A stretch of DNA of 44,976 bases from Candidatus Stackebrandtia faecavium (lineage in GTDB: Bacteria > Actinomycetota > Actinomycetes > Mycobacteriales > Micromonosporaceae). This document shows, one piece after another, positions 8,855 to 17,345 of the stretch. The first letter of the stretch is position 1, and every line of letters starts with the position of its first letter. The translations under genes and the position numbers were made by a program. The notes beneath the pieces were generated by a model. It was not told the DNA's origin, did not search any database, and was given only the letters and a program-made list of their open reading frames with translations. The stretch lies in contig DXIM01000105.1 of assembly GCA_019112895.1 (NCBI GenBank), positions 1-44,976 on the forward strand. The letters run 5' to 3'.

Positions 8855-10249
8855 TCAGTCGACGCGCGCGACCGCGCGGTGATTGTGGAGGAACTTCGCG
8901 CGGCCATCGTGGTCCTCACCGACGAAGACGCAAGTGGTCTCGACACTCCCGTCCTCATCGAGGACGGCAAAGGTGTCGCCGTCGATACGCACGAGCTCCT
9001 GATGCTCTGCCTGAACCGAGCCGTCGGCTTCGGCCACGTCACCGCGGGCCGCCGAATCCGCCCAGAGACGGCCGTCTTCGTGACTGACCGTGACCCACAG
9101 GACTCGATTCTCGTACTTGCCGACGTATCGGCGCGGATCCTCGATCGGTAGCACCTGAACCGGCTGCTCGTATGGGCGCGGTACCTCAACCTCGGCCAGG
9201 TCCTTCAGCACACCTTCGAGTACCGCGTGCCCAAGCTTGTCGGTATAGCCGCCGTTCATGAGCAGCGCCACGGCCACTTTCCGGTCCGGGACTATCCGCA
9301 GTAGCGCGGACTGGCCAATGGTGTGGCCATCGTGACCGATGACGTTCGCGCCACCGTAGTCGTACAGGGCCCAAGCCAAGCCGTACCGAAGCGACCAGGG
9401 CTGCCGTTTCGGAACAGGGATCTGCTGGCGCTGCATGCCTGCCACGATCGCGGACGGCAGCAACTGCTCCCCTGCGTTAGTGCGGCCATCGGCCAAGTAC
9501 ATCTGCGCGAATTTGAGTAGTTGGTCGGCCGGCATCGCCAGTTGTGCGCCCGCTGGTCCATTCGAACGCGGCAACGCCCATTGCTGCGTGACACGAAGCG
9601 GCTCGTGTTTATGGTCGCGCACGTGCCCGGCGGCAGCGCGAAGCAGGACTGCCTCGTGTGACCCGGTCGCGACGGGGTCCACACCCAACGGCTCGACCAG
9701 GTACCTACGCAGTGCCTGCTCCCACGTCATCTCGCGCATGACCTCGACCAGGCGACCGAGGACGACGTAACCCGCGTTGTTGTACGAGAAACGCTCGCCG
9801 GGGGCGAACAGTTGGGGCACGTCCGTCAGCGATTCGTGCATGAATTTGGCGACGGCGTCGTCGTCGTTTGAGGTCTCGTCGAAAATGTCGCCTTCGAAAC
9901 CGGCGCAGTGGCTGAGAAGGTGCCGGGTGGTTATGCGGTTGCGCGCGTGCGGATCGGCGATGCGGAATCCGGGAAGATAGGAACATATGGGCTCATCGAG
10001 GTCTACTTGATCCTCAGCCACAAGCTGCATGACCAACGTCGCCGTCCACAACTTAGTGATCGATCCGATTTGGAAGACCGAATCGACGGTCGCCGGTACG
10101 CCCGTGTTCAGGTTCAGGAGACCTGCGGCACGCGAGACGACTTTTCCGTCGGTCAGAATCGCGATCGAAGCCCCGGGGACCTCGTGTTCGCCTACCAATC
10201 GGTCGAAGTTGTCCACCAGCCATTGTTCGGCATGCACGAGCCCACTCAC
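8855..10249 (-). CDS. Serine beta-lactamase/penicillin-binding-protein family hydrolase
   Basis: A 464-residue member of the class C beta-lactamase (PF00144) superfamily. The catalytic SxxK is S63-I-T-K66, the YxN is Y156-N-N158 in FSYNNAGYVVLGRLVE, and the third motif is GHDGHTIGQ, with H in place of K as in esterase or D-aminopeptidase-like members. No signal peptide is visible, so it may be cytoplasmic. A C-terminal ~110-residue lipocalin-like region (PRRYVGKYENRVLWV) recalls the DUF3471-type extension of esterase/peptidase members. The start is GTG behind GGAGGGGA. It ends 6 bp from the convergent YhfZ-like gene. Hydrolysis of a peptide or ester is likelier than antibiotic resistance. Confidence 0.88.
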   Translation of the reverse strand: MSGLVHAEQWLVDNFDRLVGEHEVPGASIAILTDGKVVSRAAGLLNLNTGVPATVDSVFQIGSITKLWTATLVMQLVAEDQVDLDEPICSYLPGFRIADPHARNRITTRHLLSHCAGFEGDIFDETSNDDDAVAKFMHESLTDVPQLFAPGERFSYNNAGYVVLGRLVEVMREMTWEQALRRYLVEPLGVDPVATGSHEAVLLRAAAGHVRDHKHEPLRVTQQWALPRSNGPAGAQLAMPADQLLKFAQMYLADGRTNAGEQLLPSAIVAGMQRQQIPVPKRQPWSLRYGLAWALYDYGGANVIGHDGHTIGQSALLRIVPDRKVAVALLMNGGYTDKLGHAVLEGVLKDLAEVEVPRPYEQPVQVLPIEDPRRYVGKYENRVLWVTVSHEDGRLWADSAARGDVAEADGSVQAEHQELVRIDGDTFAVLDEDGSVETTCVFVGEDHDGRAKFLHNHRAVARVD

Positions 10250-10373
10250 GTTGTTCCCCTCCGCCTTGGTCCGGTGTCGTTATCCGCCACACAGTCGACT
10301 CAATTTTAGGCGCGTTGGGCGACGAGCGCGAATTTCGCACGGTGGCAATTAACGGCAGCTTGGCGCGACCGCC

Positions 10374-10402
10374 TTGACTAAGGCATAGACACACAGCAAT
10401 AT
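10374..10402 (+). promoter_or_regulatory. Likely housekeeping promoter of the amidase gene
   Basis: TTGACT (10374-10379) and CAATAT (10397-10402) are separated by 17 bp, close to the -35/-10 consensus of the principal sigma factor. An overlapping TATAAG (10400-10405) is an alternative -10. The amidase start codon lies 40 bp downstream, giving a short leader. Confidence 0.55.
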
Positions 10403-10441
10403 AAGGACCGCCCATTCCTCCCTCTCTAGAACAGGAACGTT

Positions 10442-11092
10442 ATGTCCCCTATGAACATCAGTCGCCGCGGAGCCTTGCTGGCCGGCGCAATCGGTGCCGT
10501 CTCCGTTCCGCTGATGGCCGGGCAGGCCTTCGCCGACGTCGGCAACAAGAACGCGATGGTTTACATCGACCCCGGACACGGGGGATCCGACACGGGTGCG
10601 ACCGGTCACGGCCTCGTCGAAAAGGACCTGTGCCTCGACATCGCGCTGCAGACCCGCGACATGCTCGTGGCCAAAGGCGGCGTGGATGTGCGCATGTCGC
10701 GCACCGACGACGCGACCCTAAGCCTCGACGCCCGCACCAACGATGCCAACAGTTGGGGTGCGGCCCTGTTTGTGAGCATCCATATCAACGCCGGTGGCGG
10801 CACCGGCTTCGAGTCGTACCGCTACCCATCAGCCGGCGAACCCACCGTCGGATACCACAACACGCTCCATCCCGCGATCCTCGGCGCCATGAACTCGCAT
10901 GCAGGCGTGGTCGACCGTGGCCCCAAGACCGCGAACTTCCACGTCCTGCGTGAGTCGGCAATGCCGGCGATCCTGACGGAGAACCTGTTCATCGACCAAG
11001 CCGACGACGCCGGCAAACTCGCCGACCCCGGTTTCATCACGGCGACCGCGCGTGGGCACGCTGACGGCATCGCCCAGATTTTCGGTCTTTAA
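10442..11092 (+). CDS. Exported N-acetylmuramoyl-L-alanine amidase (Amidase_3)
   Basis: A 216-residue secreted zinc amidase that cuts the bond between N-acetylmuramic acid and L-alanine in peptidoglycan. The N-terminus has a twin-arginine-like signal (ISRRGALLAG, then a hydrophobic core and AFA-DV cleavage site near residue 31). Zinc ligands and catalytic residues expected for Amidase_3 are present: H46 in IDPGHGG, E60 in GLVEKDL, H114 in SIHINAG and E180 in ILTENLFI. The catalytic domain fills the mature protein, with no cell-wall-binding domain. The ATG follows AGGAA by a short gap. It is a single-gene unit with its own likely promoter and a strong terminator. Role in wall remodelling or cell separation is inference. 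Confidence 0.93.
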   Translation: MSPMNISRRGALLAGAIGAVSVPLMAGQAFADVGNKNAMVYIDPGHGGSDTGATGHGLVEKDLCLDIALQTRDMLVAKGGVDVRMSRTDDATLSLDARTNDANSWGAALFVSIHINAGGGTGFESYRYPSAGEPTVGYHNTLHPAILGAMNSHAGVVDRGPKTANFHVLRESAMPAILTENLFIDQADDAGKLADPGFITATARGHADGIAQIFGL

Positions 11093-11106
11093 GCTCCACC
11101 CGGCAC

Positions 11107-11137
11107 CTGAAGCCCCCGGGAAACCCGGGGGCTTCAG
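11107..11137 (+). terminator. Strong hairpin terminator after the amidase gene
   Basis: A perfect 14-bp stem, CTGAAGCCCCCGGG (11107-11120) and CCCGGGGGCTTCAG (11124-11137), with an AAA loop, 15 bp after the amidase stop. A T-tract is absent (followed by CATGTTCACT), as is common for hairpin terminators in actinobacteria. Confidence 0.8.
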
Positions 11138-11283
11138 CATGTTCACTATGGATTTCTGGTCGAGGTCCCGCGGACTGCCGACTCGGCTTTCGATAGGCTC
11201 CAGCGGCGCGTGCACAGGCGTGACACCACGTCTGACCGCAGCGGGAAGGAGCTGGCGCGATCCAATTGGGCGCCGAAGTAGCG

Positions 11284-12105
11284 ATGCATGACGACAACAA
11301 TCCGGCCATAGAGATACTCAGTCCCAGCAATCCACGCGTGAAACGTCTCGCCGCGCTTCGACGCAGACGAGAACGTCGCAACCACCAAGTCACGCTGGTC
11401 GAAGGCTACGAGGAGCTGGACCTCGCGCTGCGGGCGAACGTGCGACCCCACGAGCTGTATATCTGTCCCGAATTGTCCACCGGTGACCCCCTGGCAATCG
11501 CCGACCGTGCCGCCAGATGCGGCGCCCAGGTCATCCAGCTCAGCAGGCCGGCCTTCGAGAAAGCGGCTTACCGTCAATCCCCGGACGGCTGGCTCGCGGT
11601 CGTGCCGGACATCGAATCCGACCTGGACCGATTGAACCTCAACGATGCTCCGCTGATAATCGCATGTGGATCAGTGGAGAAGCCGGGAAATCTCGGTTCC
11701 ATCTTGCGCAGTTGCGACGCCGCCGGGGCTGACGCGGTGGTCTGCGTCGACCCGGTGACGGACTGGGGCAACCCCAACGTGATCCGGGCCAGCAAGGGCA
11801 CCGTTTTCTCCATCCCGGTCGTCTCCACGACGACACCCGAATTCGTGGCCTGGTCACGAGAAAACCGCATCACGACAGTCGCGACCACTCCCGACACCGA
11901 CGCGATCCTCACCGACACGGATTTGACCGGATCCGTGGCGATCCTCGTCGGTTCCGAGAAGTACGGGCTGTCCAAGGAGCTGCTGGATGCGGCGGACGTC
12001 ACCGCCAAATTGCCGATGTTCGGGCACGTCAACTCACTCAATGTAGCGGTGACGGCCGCGATCGCGGCGTTCGAAAGCGTGCGGCAGCGCGCCACGCACG
12101 GCTGA
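11284..12105 (+). CDS. TrmH/SpoU-family RNA 2'-O-ribose methyltransferase
   Basis: A 273-residue SPOUT-class methyltransferase. The N-terminal substrate-binding part (about 10-100) opens with the family signature SNPRVKRLAALRRRRER. The knotted catalytic domain carries motif 1 (SVEKPGNLGSILRSCDAAGA, with its arginine), motif 2 (AILVGSEKYGLS) and motif 3 (NSLNVAVTAAIAAFE). It transfers a methyl group from SAM to a ribose 2'-OH of rRNA or tRNA; which position cannot be read from the sequence. Its N-terminal layout resembles 23S rRNA TsnR/RlmB-like members. The start is unclear: ATG 11284 lacks a strong ribosome binding site, while TTG 11266 has AAGGAG 14 bases upstream, which is too far. A tRNA gene follows on the other strand. 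Confidence 0.9.
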   Translation: MHDDNNPAIEILSPSNPRVKRLAALRRRRERRNHQVTLVEGYEELDLALRANVRPHELYICPELSTGDPLAIADRAARCGAQVIQLSRPAFEKAAYRQSPDGWLAVVPDIESDLDRLNLNDAPLIIACGSVEKPGNLGSILRSCDAAGADAVVCVDPVTDWGNPNVIRASKGTVFSIPVVSTTTPEFVAWSRENRITTVATTPDTDAILTDTDLTGSVAILVGSEKYGLSKELLDAADVTAKLPMFGHVNSLNVAVTAAIAAFESVRQRATHG

Positions 12106-12192
12106 AACGCGAAGCCAGTGGCGCGGTGGACATGGACTGGTGGATCGAGGCGACACGCACCGGCCGAAGCGTTGCCACTGCGGCAGAATCGG

Positions 12193-12265
12193 CGCGCCCG
12201 GCAGGGATCGAACCTGCGACCGACAGTTTAGAAGACTGCTGCTCTATCCGCTGAGCTACGGGCGC
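12193..12265 (-). tRNA. tRNA-Arg (anticodon UCU)
   Basis: A 73-nt cloverleaf on the minus strand: acceptor GCGCCCG pairs with CGGGCGC, D-arm GCTC/GAGC, anticodon stem GCAGT/ACTGT (one G-U) with loop CTTCTAA giving anticodon TCT, and T-arm GCAGG-TTCGATC-CCTGC. The discriminator base is G and CCA is not encoded. It reads AGA (and possibly AGG) arginine codons, which are rare in this GC-rich genome. Confidence 0.97.
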
Positions 12266-12518
12266 AACGACGCGGGTCCGCGTCTACATGTCAGGCTATC
12301 GTTTGACGATTGGCGACGATTGCCCCACCCGTCCACGACCACGAAGCGCAAAACTGGTCGTGTGCACGCCATCGCCTCACGACGGTTCGATCCGTTGAAC
12401 AGGTTGGGCCTGCCGCGTGTGCGCAGCAGCAACCCGGGTTCATGCACGTGTCCCAGCTGACTTGTACTGTCCTTTGGTCGGCATGCGACGCGTCGTTTTT
12501 CACGAGGGAGTTCACAAT

Positions 12519-13658
12519 ATGAAACTGCGGATTGACCGCGAACCATTTGCTGCCGCGGTGAGCTGGGTGGCCAAGGCACTGCCGGCGCGGCCCACCTTGC
12601 CGGTGCTGTCCGGTGTCCTGCTGTCGATCGCGCATGACCGACTCACCATCTCCGGTTTCGACTACGACGTCAGCGGACAGTCGACGATCGACGTCGAGGC
12701 GGACTCTTCCGGTGAGTTCCTGGTCCCCCGGCGGCTGCTGGCCGAGATCGTCAAGACGCTTCCCGAAGGGATCGTCGAGATCACCATCGAGGGCTCGCGT
12801 GCGCAACTGTGGTGCGGCGGGGCCCAGTTCGGCATGCCGACCATGCCCGTCGACGAATACCCGACATTGCCGGGGCTACCGCCCGTCATCGGCGCCGTGG
12901 GTGCGCAAGAGTTCGCCAAGGCGGTCTCCCGCACGGTCGTGGCGGCGGGCCGTGACGAGACCGTGCCGACCCTGACCGGGGTGCGTCTGGAGATGGCGGA
13001 CGACACGGTGTCACTGCTCGCCACGGACCGCTACCGCATGGCCCTGACCCGGATTCCGTGGAAGGCGGCGGAGCCCGGCGGCACGACAGCCCTCGTCCCC
13101 GCGAAGACACTGTCGCTTTTGGCTAAACATCTCTCCGCAGGCGGCCAGGACCTGATGATCCACGCTACCGAGGACGACGGCCATTCCCCAGCGATGATGG
13201 GCTTTTCCACCCGAGATCGCAGCTGTACCGTGTCCGTCCTGGACAACCAGTTCCCCGATCTGCGCCCCCACATCAATGCCAGTTACGTGACGGAGTTTCG
13301 AGTCGGCACCGCGACGTTGCGGGAGGTCGCGCAGCGCGTATCGCTGGTCGCGGACCGCTATTCGCAGCTACGCATCCATGTCGAAAACGGCCGCCTCTCT
13401 GTCGACGCCGGCAACGCGCAAGACGCGGTTGCTTCCCAAGCGATCGACTGTCACTACGACGGGGAACCGCTGAGCCTGTCGTTCAACCACGAATTCCTTG
13501 TCGATGGCCTGTCTGCCGTTTCCGCGCCGGTGACGGTCGTGTCGGTCGACGGCCCCCAACGGCGGGTGCTGCTGACTGGGGAGGCAGCCGACCCGGAAGA
13601 CACGACGGATTACAGTGGATTCAAGTACATGCTGGTGCCGTTGATCCGGCACGGTTAA
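12519..13658 (+). CDS. dnaN: DNA polymerase III beta sliding clamp (DnaN-type, probable paralogue)
   Basis: A 379-residue clamp with the three-domain layout of bacterial beta (MKLRIDREPFAAAVSWVAKAL start, SGFDYDVSG and LLATDRYRMALTRI in domain 2, QFPDLRPHI and ASQAIDCHYDG in domain 3, C-terminal KYMLVPLI). It encircles DNA and tethers polymerase III and repair polymerases. ATG 12519 has GAGGGAG 8 bases upstream; longer frames upstream have no clamp similarity. The gene is not beside dnaA, recF or gyrB but between a tRNA and a methyltransferase, so it is probably the second clamp gene that several actinomycetes carry. Its last 4 bp overlap the convergent methyltransferase stop. Confidence 0.92.
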   Translation: MKLRIDREPFAAAVSWVAKALPARPTLPVLSGVLLSIAHDRLTISGFDYDVSGQSTIDVEADSSGEFLVPRRLLAEIVKTLPEGIVEITIEGSRAQLWCGGAQFGMPTMPVDEYPTLPGLPPVIGAVGAQEFAKAVSRTVVAAGRDETVPTLTGVRLEMADDTVSLLATDRYRMALTRIPWKAAEPGGTTALVPAKTLSLLAKHLSAGGQDLMIHATEDDGHSPAMMGFSTRDRSCTVSVLDNQFPDLRPHINASYVTEFRVGTATLREVAQRVSLVADRYSQLRIHVENGRLSVDAGNAQDAVASQAIDCHYDGEPLSLSFNHEFLVDGLSAVSAPVTVVSVDGPQRRVLLTGEAADPEDTTDYSGFKYMLVPLIRHG

Positions 13659-14413
13659 CGCACGGCGCACACGACCCGGTTGTGTCCCGACTGCCACACG
13701 GTCCCCACCTCGGCGAAGCCCGCTTCGATCAGGGCCTTCACATGGGTGGCGAGGTCTCCCGATCCGCTGGTGTGATGACCCGAGGTTGCTTTACGCGAGG
13801 TGAATTGCGACAAGACCGGGTCGGACAAGACATCGTCCCACCATTGATCCCATTGTGGTGGACTGTCGGCCCCGAACCGGCGTTCCTTTTTGCGGTCCAC
13901 CAGTTTCCCTTCGAGACTGCGCAACGTGGGCGCCGTCTCGCGCAAGTTGTCACCGTTGAGGAGAAGCCCGCCGGGAGTCAACGCCGCGGCCGTCTCCGCG
14001 TAAAGCACACGCAATTGCTCGGGTAGTAGCCAATGCAGCGCGGTGGTGCTCACGGCGGCGTCGGCGGGACGGTCGAGCCCGAGGTTGCGTGACCATCCGG
14101 CCTCGGCGATGTCGGTCTCCACGAAACTGAGCGCCGCGATGTCGCCGTGCGCGGCGCGGCCCAACGCCAGCAGCAGCGGGTCCGTGTCGAGGCCGATGAC
14201 CGTCGCCTTGGGGAGCCGTTCCAAAAGACGCGTCGACAACGAACCGGGACCGCAACCCAAGTCGATGACGAGCGGGTCCTCACGCTCGACGCCGAGCTCT
14301 ATCGCGTCGATCATCGCCGTGAAGCGTTCCTCCCGGTCGGGAAGATAACCTTCCTGCTGCCGGTCCCAGCTATCGAGCCAACCGCGGGCCACATCCTGAG
14401 TTAGTTGAAGCAT
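13655..14413 (-). CDS. Class I SAM-dependent methyltransferase
   Basis: A 252-residue methyltransferase with the Rossmann-fold motif I VIDLGCGPGSLS (about 48-59), motif II acidic residue in VIGLDTDP, and a motif IV-like stretch PADAAVSTTALHWLL. The C-terminal part is variable and contains a Trp-rich stretch (PPQWDQWWDDVL). It overlaps trans-aconitate methyltransferase-like and small-molecule methyltransferase families; the substrate is unknown. The ATG follows GGAGGAG with good spacing. The stop overlaps that of the convergent clamp gene by 4 bp. A GNAT gene lies 54 bp upstream in the same direction and may share its transcript. Confidence 0.85.
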   Translation of the reverse strand: MLQLTQDVARGWLDSWDRQQEGYLPDREERFTAMIDAIELGVEREDPLVIDLGCGPGSLSTRLLERLPKATVIGLDTDPLLLALGRAAHGDIAALSFVETDIAEAGWSRNLGLDRPADAAVSTTALHWLLPEQLRVLYAETAAALTPGGLLLNGDNLRETAPTLRSLEGKLVDRKKERRFGADSPPQWDQWWDDVLSDPVLSQFTSRKATSGHHTSGSGDLATHVKALIEAGFAEVGTVWQSGHNRVVCAVR

Positions 14414-14467
14414 TCGTATCTCCTCCGCTTTACGCCATCCGTTGGGCCGCCGACGACCTCACCGACG

Positions 14468-14941
14468 CTAGTTCAACTCGTATATGTACTCGTCCACGTA
14501 TTCGCCGCGTGCATCGGCGAAAGCTCGCTCGTCCGCGATCTGCACGAACCCATGCTTACGCAATACCGCCTGCGACCTCGCATTGTCGACGGCGGTCCGC
14601 GCCCGTAGCGGGCGCGTCGGCACGCGCTCCAACAGCAGCATCAGAGCCGAGCTGGCCACGCCCCTACCCCAATACCCCCGATCGATCCAATAGCTCACCT
14701 CGGTCACACCGTCGACCTCGAAGCTGATGGCGTTACCCACGACACTGTGATCCATCACAACCGCGTGCGCGAAGATCGCGTCGTCGGCGAGGATCTCGCT
14801 CCATTTCCTCCAAGCGGCGACGAGATCGTTCGGGTCGGCGGCCGTGAACGCCGCCATGTGGCTGGCGACCGGGTCTTGCTGGAACGCGATGAAGGCACCG
14901 ATGTCGTCGGTCCCGGCGGTACGTAGCGATACTGCCCCCAC
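14468..14941 (-). CDS. GNAT-family N-acetyltransferase
   Basis: A 157-residue acetyl-CoA-dependent acetyltransferase of the RimJ/RimL-like GNAT type. Recognisable parts are SLRTAGTDDIGAFIAFQQDP at the N-terminus, EVSYWIDRGYWGRGVASSAL (the acetyl-CoA pyrophosphate loop, motif A) and ARTAVDNARSQAVLRKHGF (motif B). It may acetylate a protein N-terminus, an aminoglycoside-like molecule or a metabolite. GTG 14941 follows AGGAGG by 4 bases; the longer open frame upstream is unrelated to the family. Upstream of the methyltransferase gene on the same strand, it is probably first in a two-gene unit. Confidence 0.85.
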   Translation of the reverse strand: MGAVSLRTAGTDDIGAFIAFQQDPVASHMAAFTAADPNDLVAAWRKWSEILADDAIFAHAVVMDHSVVGNAISFEVDGVTEVSYWIDRGYWGRGVASSALMLLLERVPTRPLRARTAVDNARSQAVLRKHGFVQIADERAFADARGEYVDEYIYELN

Positions 14942-15069
14942 TGAGCCTCCTGTCCGATTCTGTCGTTGAGCGACGTCCCTGCGCGAGGCACGACCGGTTG
15001 CGAGCACAGCGTTGCCCACACCGGCGTAGATTCGAGCTACCACATCACCGGCAACCCTTGAGGCTACGC

Positions 15070-15549
15070 ATGATCAGCAAAGGCGCAACAGTCACGGACT
15101 TCACATTGCCCGATCAGGACGATAATCCTCGACGGCTCGGCGAATTCCTCGCCACCGGCCACGTAGCGCTTTTCTTCTATCCGGCCGCCATGACGAAAGG
15201 TTGTACCGCGCAAAGCTGCCACTTTCGCGACCTCATGGCCGAATTCCGCGAGCTGGATGCGCACCGCGTGGGCATCAGCGCCGACGCTCCGCGAAAACAG
15301 AAACAGTTCGCACACACCAACGACTTCGATTTTCCGTTGCTGTCCGACCCCGATCGAAAGATTGCGCGCCGCTTCGGCGCATTCCGGAAGCTAATGCCCG
15401 GGCCGTTGGCGACCAAGAGGGCCACTTTCGTGATCGGTACCGATTGGCGGGTACTCGACGTCATCGCCAACGAATTCAGTATGACGATTCACGCCGATCA
15501 GGCACTAGAAACGTTGCGGGCGCACACGCAAGGTGGGACCGGCAGATAA
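15070..15549 (+). CDS. Peroxiredoxin, PrxQ/BCP type
   Basis: A 159-residue thiol peroxidase. The thioredoxin fold carries the peroxidatic site KGCTAQSCHFRD with C45 and C50, the five-residue spacing typical of PrxQ/BCP enzymes that form an intramolecular disulfide. It reduces H2O2 and organic hydroperoxides using thioredoxin. The usual TPGCT is KGCT here, with P-to-K change just before the active-site Gly-Cys. The ATG has GAGG upstream with a 6-base gap. The final 45 bp overlap the 3' end of the convergent lyase gene, an unusually large antisense overlap. Confidence 0.92.
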   Translation: MISKGATVTDFTLPDQDDNPRRLGEFLATGHVALFFYPAAMTKGCTAQSCHFRDLMAEFRELDAHRVGISADAPRKQKQFAHTNDFDFPLLSDPDRKIARRFGAFRKLMPGPLATKRATFVIGTDWRVLDVIANEFSMTIHADQALETLRAHTQGGTGR

Positions 15550-17307
15550 GGCGCGTGGCAGCGTGACCCGAAACTCGAACTCGTGTGACGGGGCGGTGCG
15601 GGCATGCAGGTTCAACCGGTACACGGTCTCGGTCCGGCCGTGATGGTCCTGGGTCACGATCGGCTCGACCTCGCGCCGCCAGACGTCGGCATGGGCCAGT
15701 TCCACTTCGCCGAACTCTCCCCTCCACACGACGTGGCCGTTCAACACCTGCGGCTCAATCTTGCTGATGAATCGTTCCGTCAACGACAGACCGGCGTCAG
15801 CGAATGAATCGGTCATTGTGAGCCGCGTTGCGGCACCGTCCCAGGCGAAGCTGCGCGCGAACCCCGCTGCGTGGTCGTAGGCGCGCGACAGATCGAGGCT
15901 GAGGTGGGTGCTCGAGCCGCCCCGCTCGTAGCGGGTGACGTCGGCGGAATACTGGCGTCCCGGCTGCTGCTCGGCCCCACCGATGGAAGGAACCGAGTGC
16001 CCAGCCGCACTCGTGTGCAGGGCATCGTAGCGTTTGGGCCCGAAGTAGTCGGCGTCGTAGAGTCCGGCGCCGAGATCGCACAACAGCTGTTGGCCGCCGA
16101 CCGACAGGATGAATGAGCCCAAGTCGAGCTGATTGTGTTCCTCGTCGTTGTGTCCGCCTTTCGCCGCGAACGCGATCACGGTGTCATCGTCGACGCGACG
16201 TTCGATTGCCCACGCGAGATCCGGCAGCCACGCAGACCCGTTCTCGACAGGCTTGTTGACGATGTCTTCGGTAGACCACAGCAGGGTCCGGCTCAGGTGG
16301 GCCCAGCGATAGCAATGGTCGTCACCGAATTCACTCACGCGAGGAAGCTGCGGTAGCGCGACCCGCAACCGCTTGTGCAACAGGGACATGAGGCCCGTCG
16401 GCATCACCGTGCGGTCACTGCCGTCGGAGAAGCTTGCGCAGTTCCCGTTGCCGAAGTCGATGGCCGCGGGGAAGCTGGCGATCGCTTCCGTGCCTGGCAA
16501 AAGGTCGAGACCTGTGCGTTCGCGAAGCGCCTCGGCGAAATAGACGTAGTAGCCGTAGCCGTAGATCCAGTATTCGTTGCCCTCGTAGCAGCCGCCGTCG
16601 TCGCCGAAGCCGGACAGGAACGATTCCAGGGTCCGTTCGACCCGAGCGACCAACGCGGACAGCCGCATCGGGTCCGTCTCGAGCGCGAGGCCGGCCATCC
16701 CGATGGCGGAACCGCAGACTGCCGCCCAGTTGTTCGTGCCGGTCTCCCACCACCGGGAGCGCGGGTCGTCGAGGAACGGCACCAGCACGCGGCTGCGGAC
16801 AGCGGTTTCGACGCGCCCGCGCACGGCCGGTTCCAACCTGTCGGATAGGACCGTGACGATCTCGGCGAGGGCATGCGCGGTCTCGGCGGCGAACAGGTCG
16901 ATGCAACGGTCGGGTCTATCGCCGAGGGTCGTGTCGAACCGCACGTGTGCCGGCAGGGCCCAGGTGTATTCGTCGCAGATCTCCCACAGGATGTCGCTCA
17001 AGCGCTCCACAGCCTGCGGTTCCGGGGCGATCATCGCTACTACCGCGGCCGAGTTTAGGAGGCGTCTCCTGCGGAAGTACCGGCTCTCGTACTCGTGGCG
17101 GTCGCCAGTGTGCTGGTAGGTGCGATAGAGGCGATACGGCAGGCCCGGCAGCGGCTCGTTGCTGTCGGCGTCGGCCCGCAGTTGCCGGATTAGGGTTTTC
17201 AGGTGCCGGCCCTGTGCCCGGGCACGCAATTGCGTGACGTCAAAGTACGGCCGTGGCGGGCCGGCGTTGTGCATGGCGTTGGTGATTTGCCGATAGGAAT
17301 GCAACAT
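15505..17307 (-). CDS. Heparinase II/III-family polysaccharide lyase-like protein
   Basis: A 600-residue protein with an (alpha/alpha) toroid followed by a beta-sandwich heparinase II/III-like domain. Signatures are GTNNWAAVC (190-198), EGNEYWIYGYGYYVYFAEAL (242-261) and GGHNDEEHNQLDLGSF (384-399). The last matches the GGHNxExHNHND(V/I)GSF motif of the family, but the second His and following Asn of HNHND are Gln and Leu, which may alter metal binding or catalysis. No signal peptide, so it appears cytoplasmic, as are oligouronide lyases. ATG 17307 has AAGGA 7 bases upstream. It is divergent from a MerR-type regulator over a 99-bp region with a 25-bp dyad. The substrate is unknown. Confidence 0.85.
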   Translation of the reverse strand: MLHSYRQITNAMHNAGPPRPYFDVTQLRARAQGRHLKTLIRQLRADADSNEPLPGLPYRLYRTYQHTGDRHEYESRYFRRRRLLNSAAVVAMIAPEPQAVERLSDILWEICDEYTWALPAHVRFDTTLGDRPDRCIDLFAAETAHALAEIVTVLSDRLEPAVRGRVETAVRSRVLVPFLDDPRSRWWETGTNNWAAVCGSAIGMAGLALETDPMRLSALVARVERTLESFLSGFGDDGGCYEGNEYWIYGYGYYVYFAEALRERTGLDLLPGTEAIASFPAAIDFGNGNCASFSDGSDRTVMPTGLMSLLHKRLRVALPQLPRVSEFGDDHCYRWAHLSRTLLWSTEDIVNKPVENGSAWLPDLAWAIERRVDDDTVIAFAAKGGHNDEEHNQLDLGSFILSVGGQQLLCDLGAGLYDADYFGPKRYDALHTSAAGHSVPSIGGAEQQPGRQYSADVTRYERGGSSTHLSLDLSRAYDHAAGFARSFAWDGAATRLTMTDSFADAGLSLTERFISKIEPQVLNGHVVWRGEFGEVELAHADVWRREVEPIVTQDHHGRTETVYRLNLHARTAPSHEFEFRVTLPRALSAGPTLRVRPQRF

Positions 17308-17345
17308 CAGTCTGTCCTTAACGCCGAGCTGAGTGAATGACCACG

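Noticed and set aside
9100-9200. Beta-lactam resistance gene
   Set aside because: The 8855-10249 product has the serine-hydrolase motifs but a His in the KTG position and lacks a signal peptide; an esterase or peptidase role is likelier.
12140-12460. 106-residue plus-strand open frame with RDRTCDRQFRRLLLYPLSYG
   Set aside because: This is the reverse side of tRNA-Arg(UCU); the peptide is a well-known artefact of translating tRNA genes.
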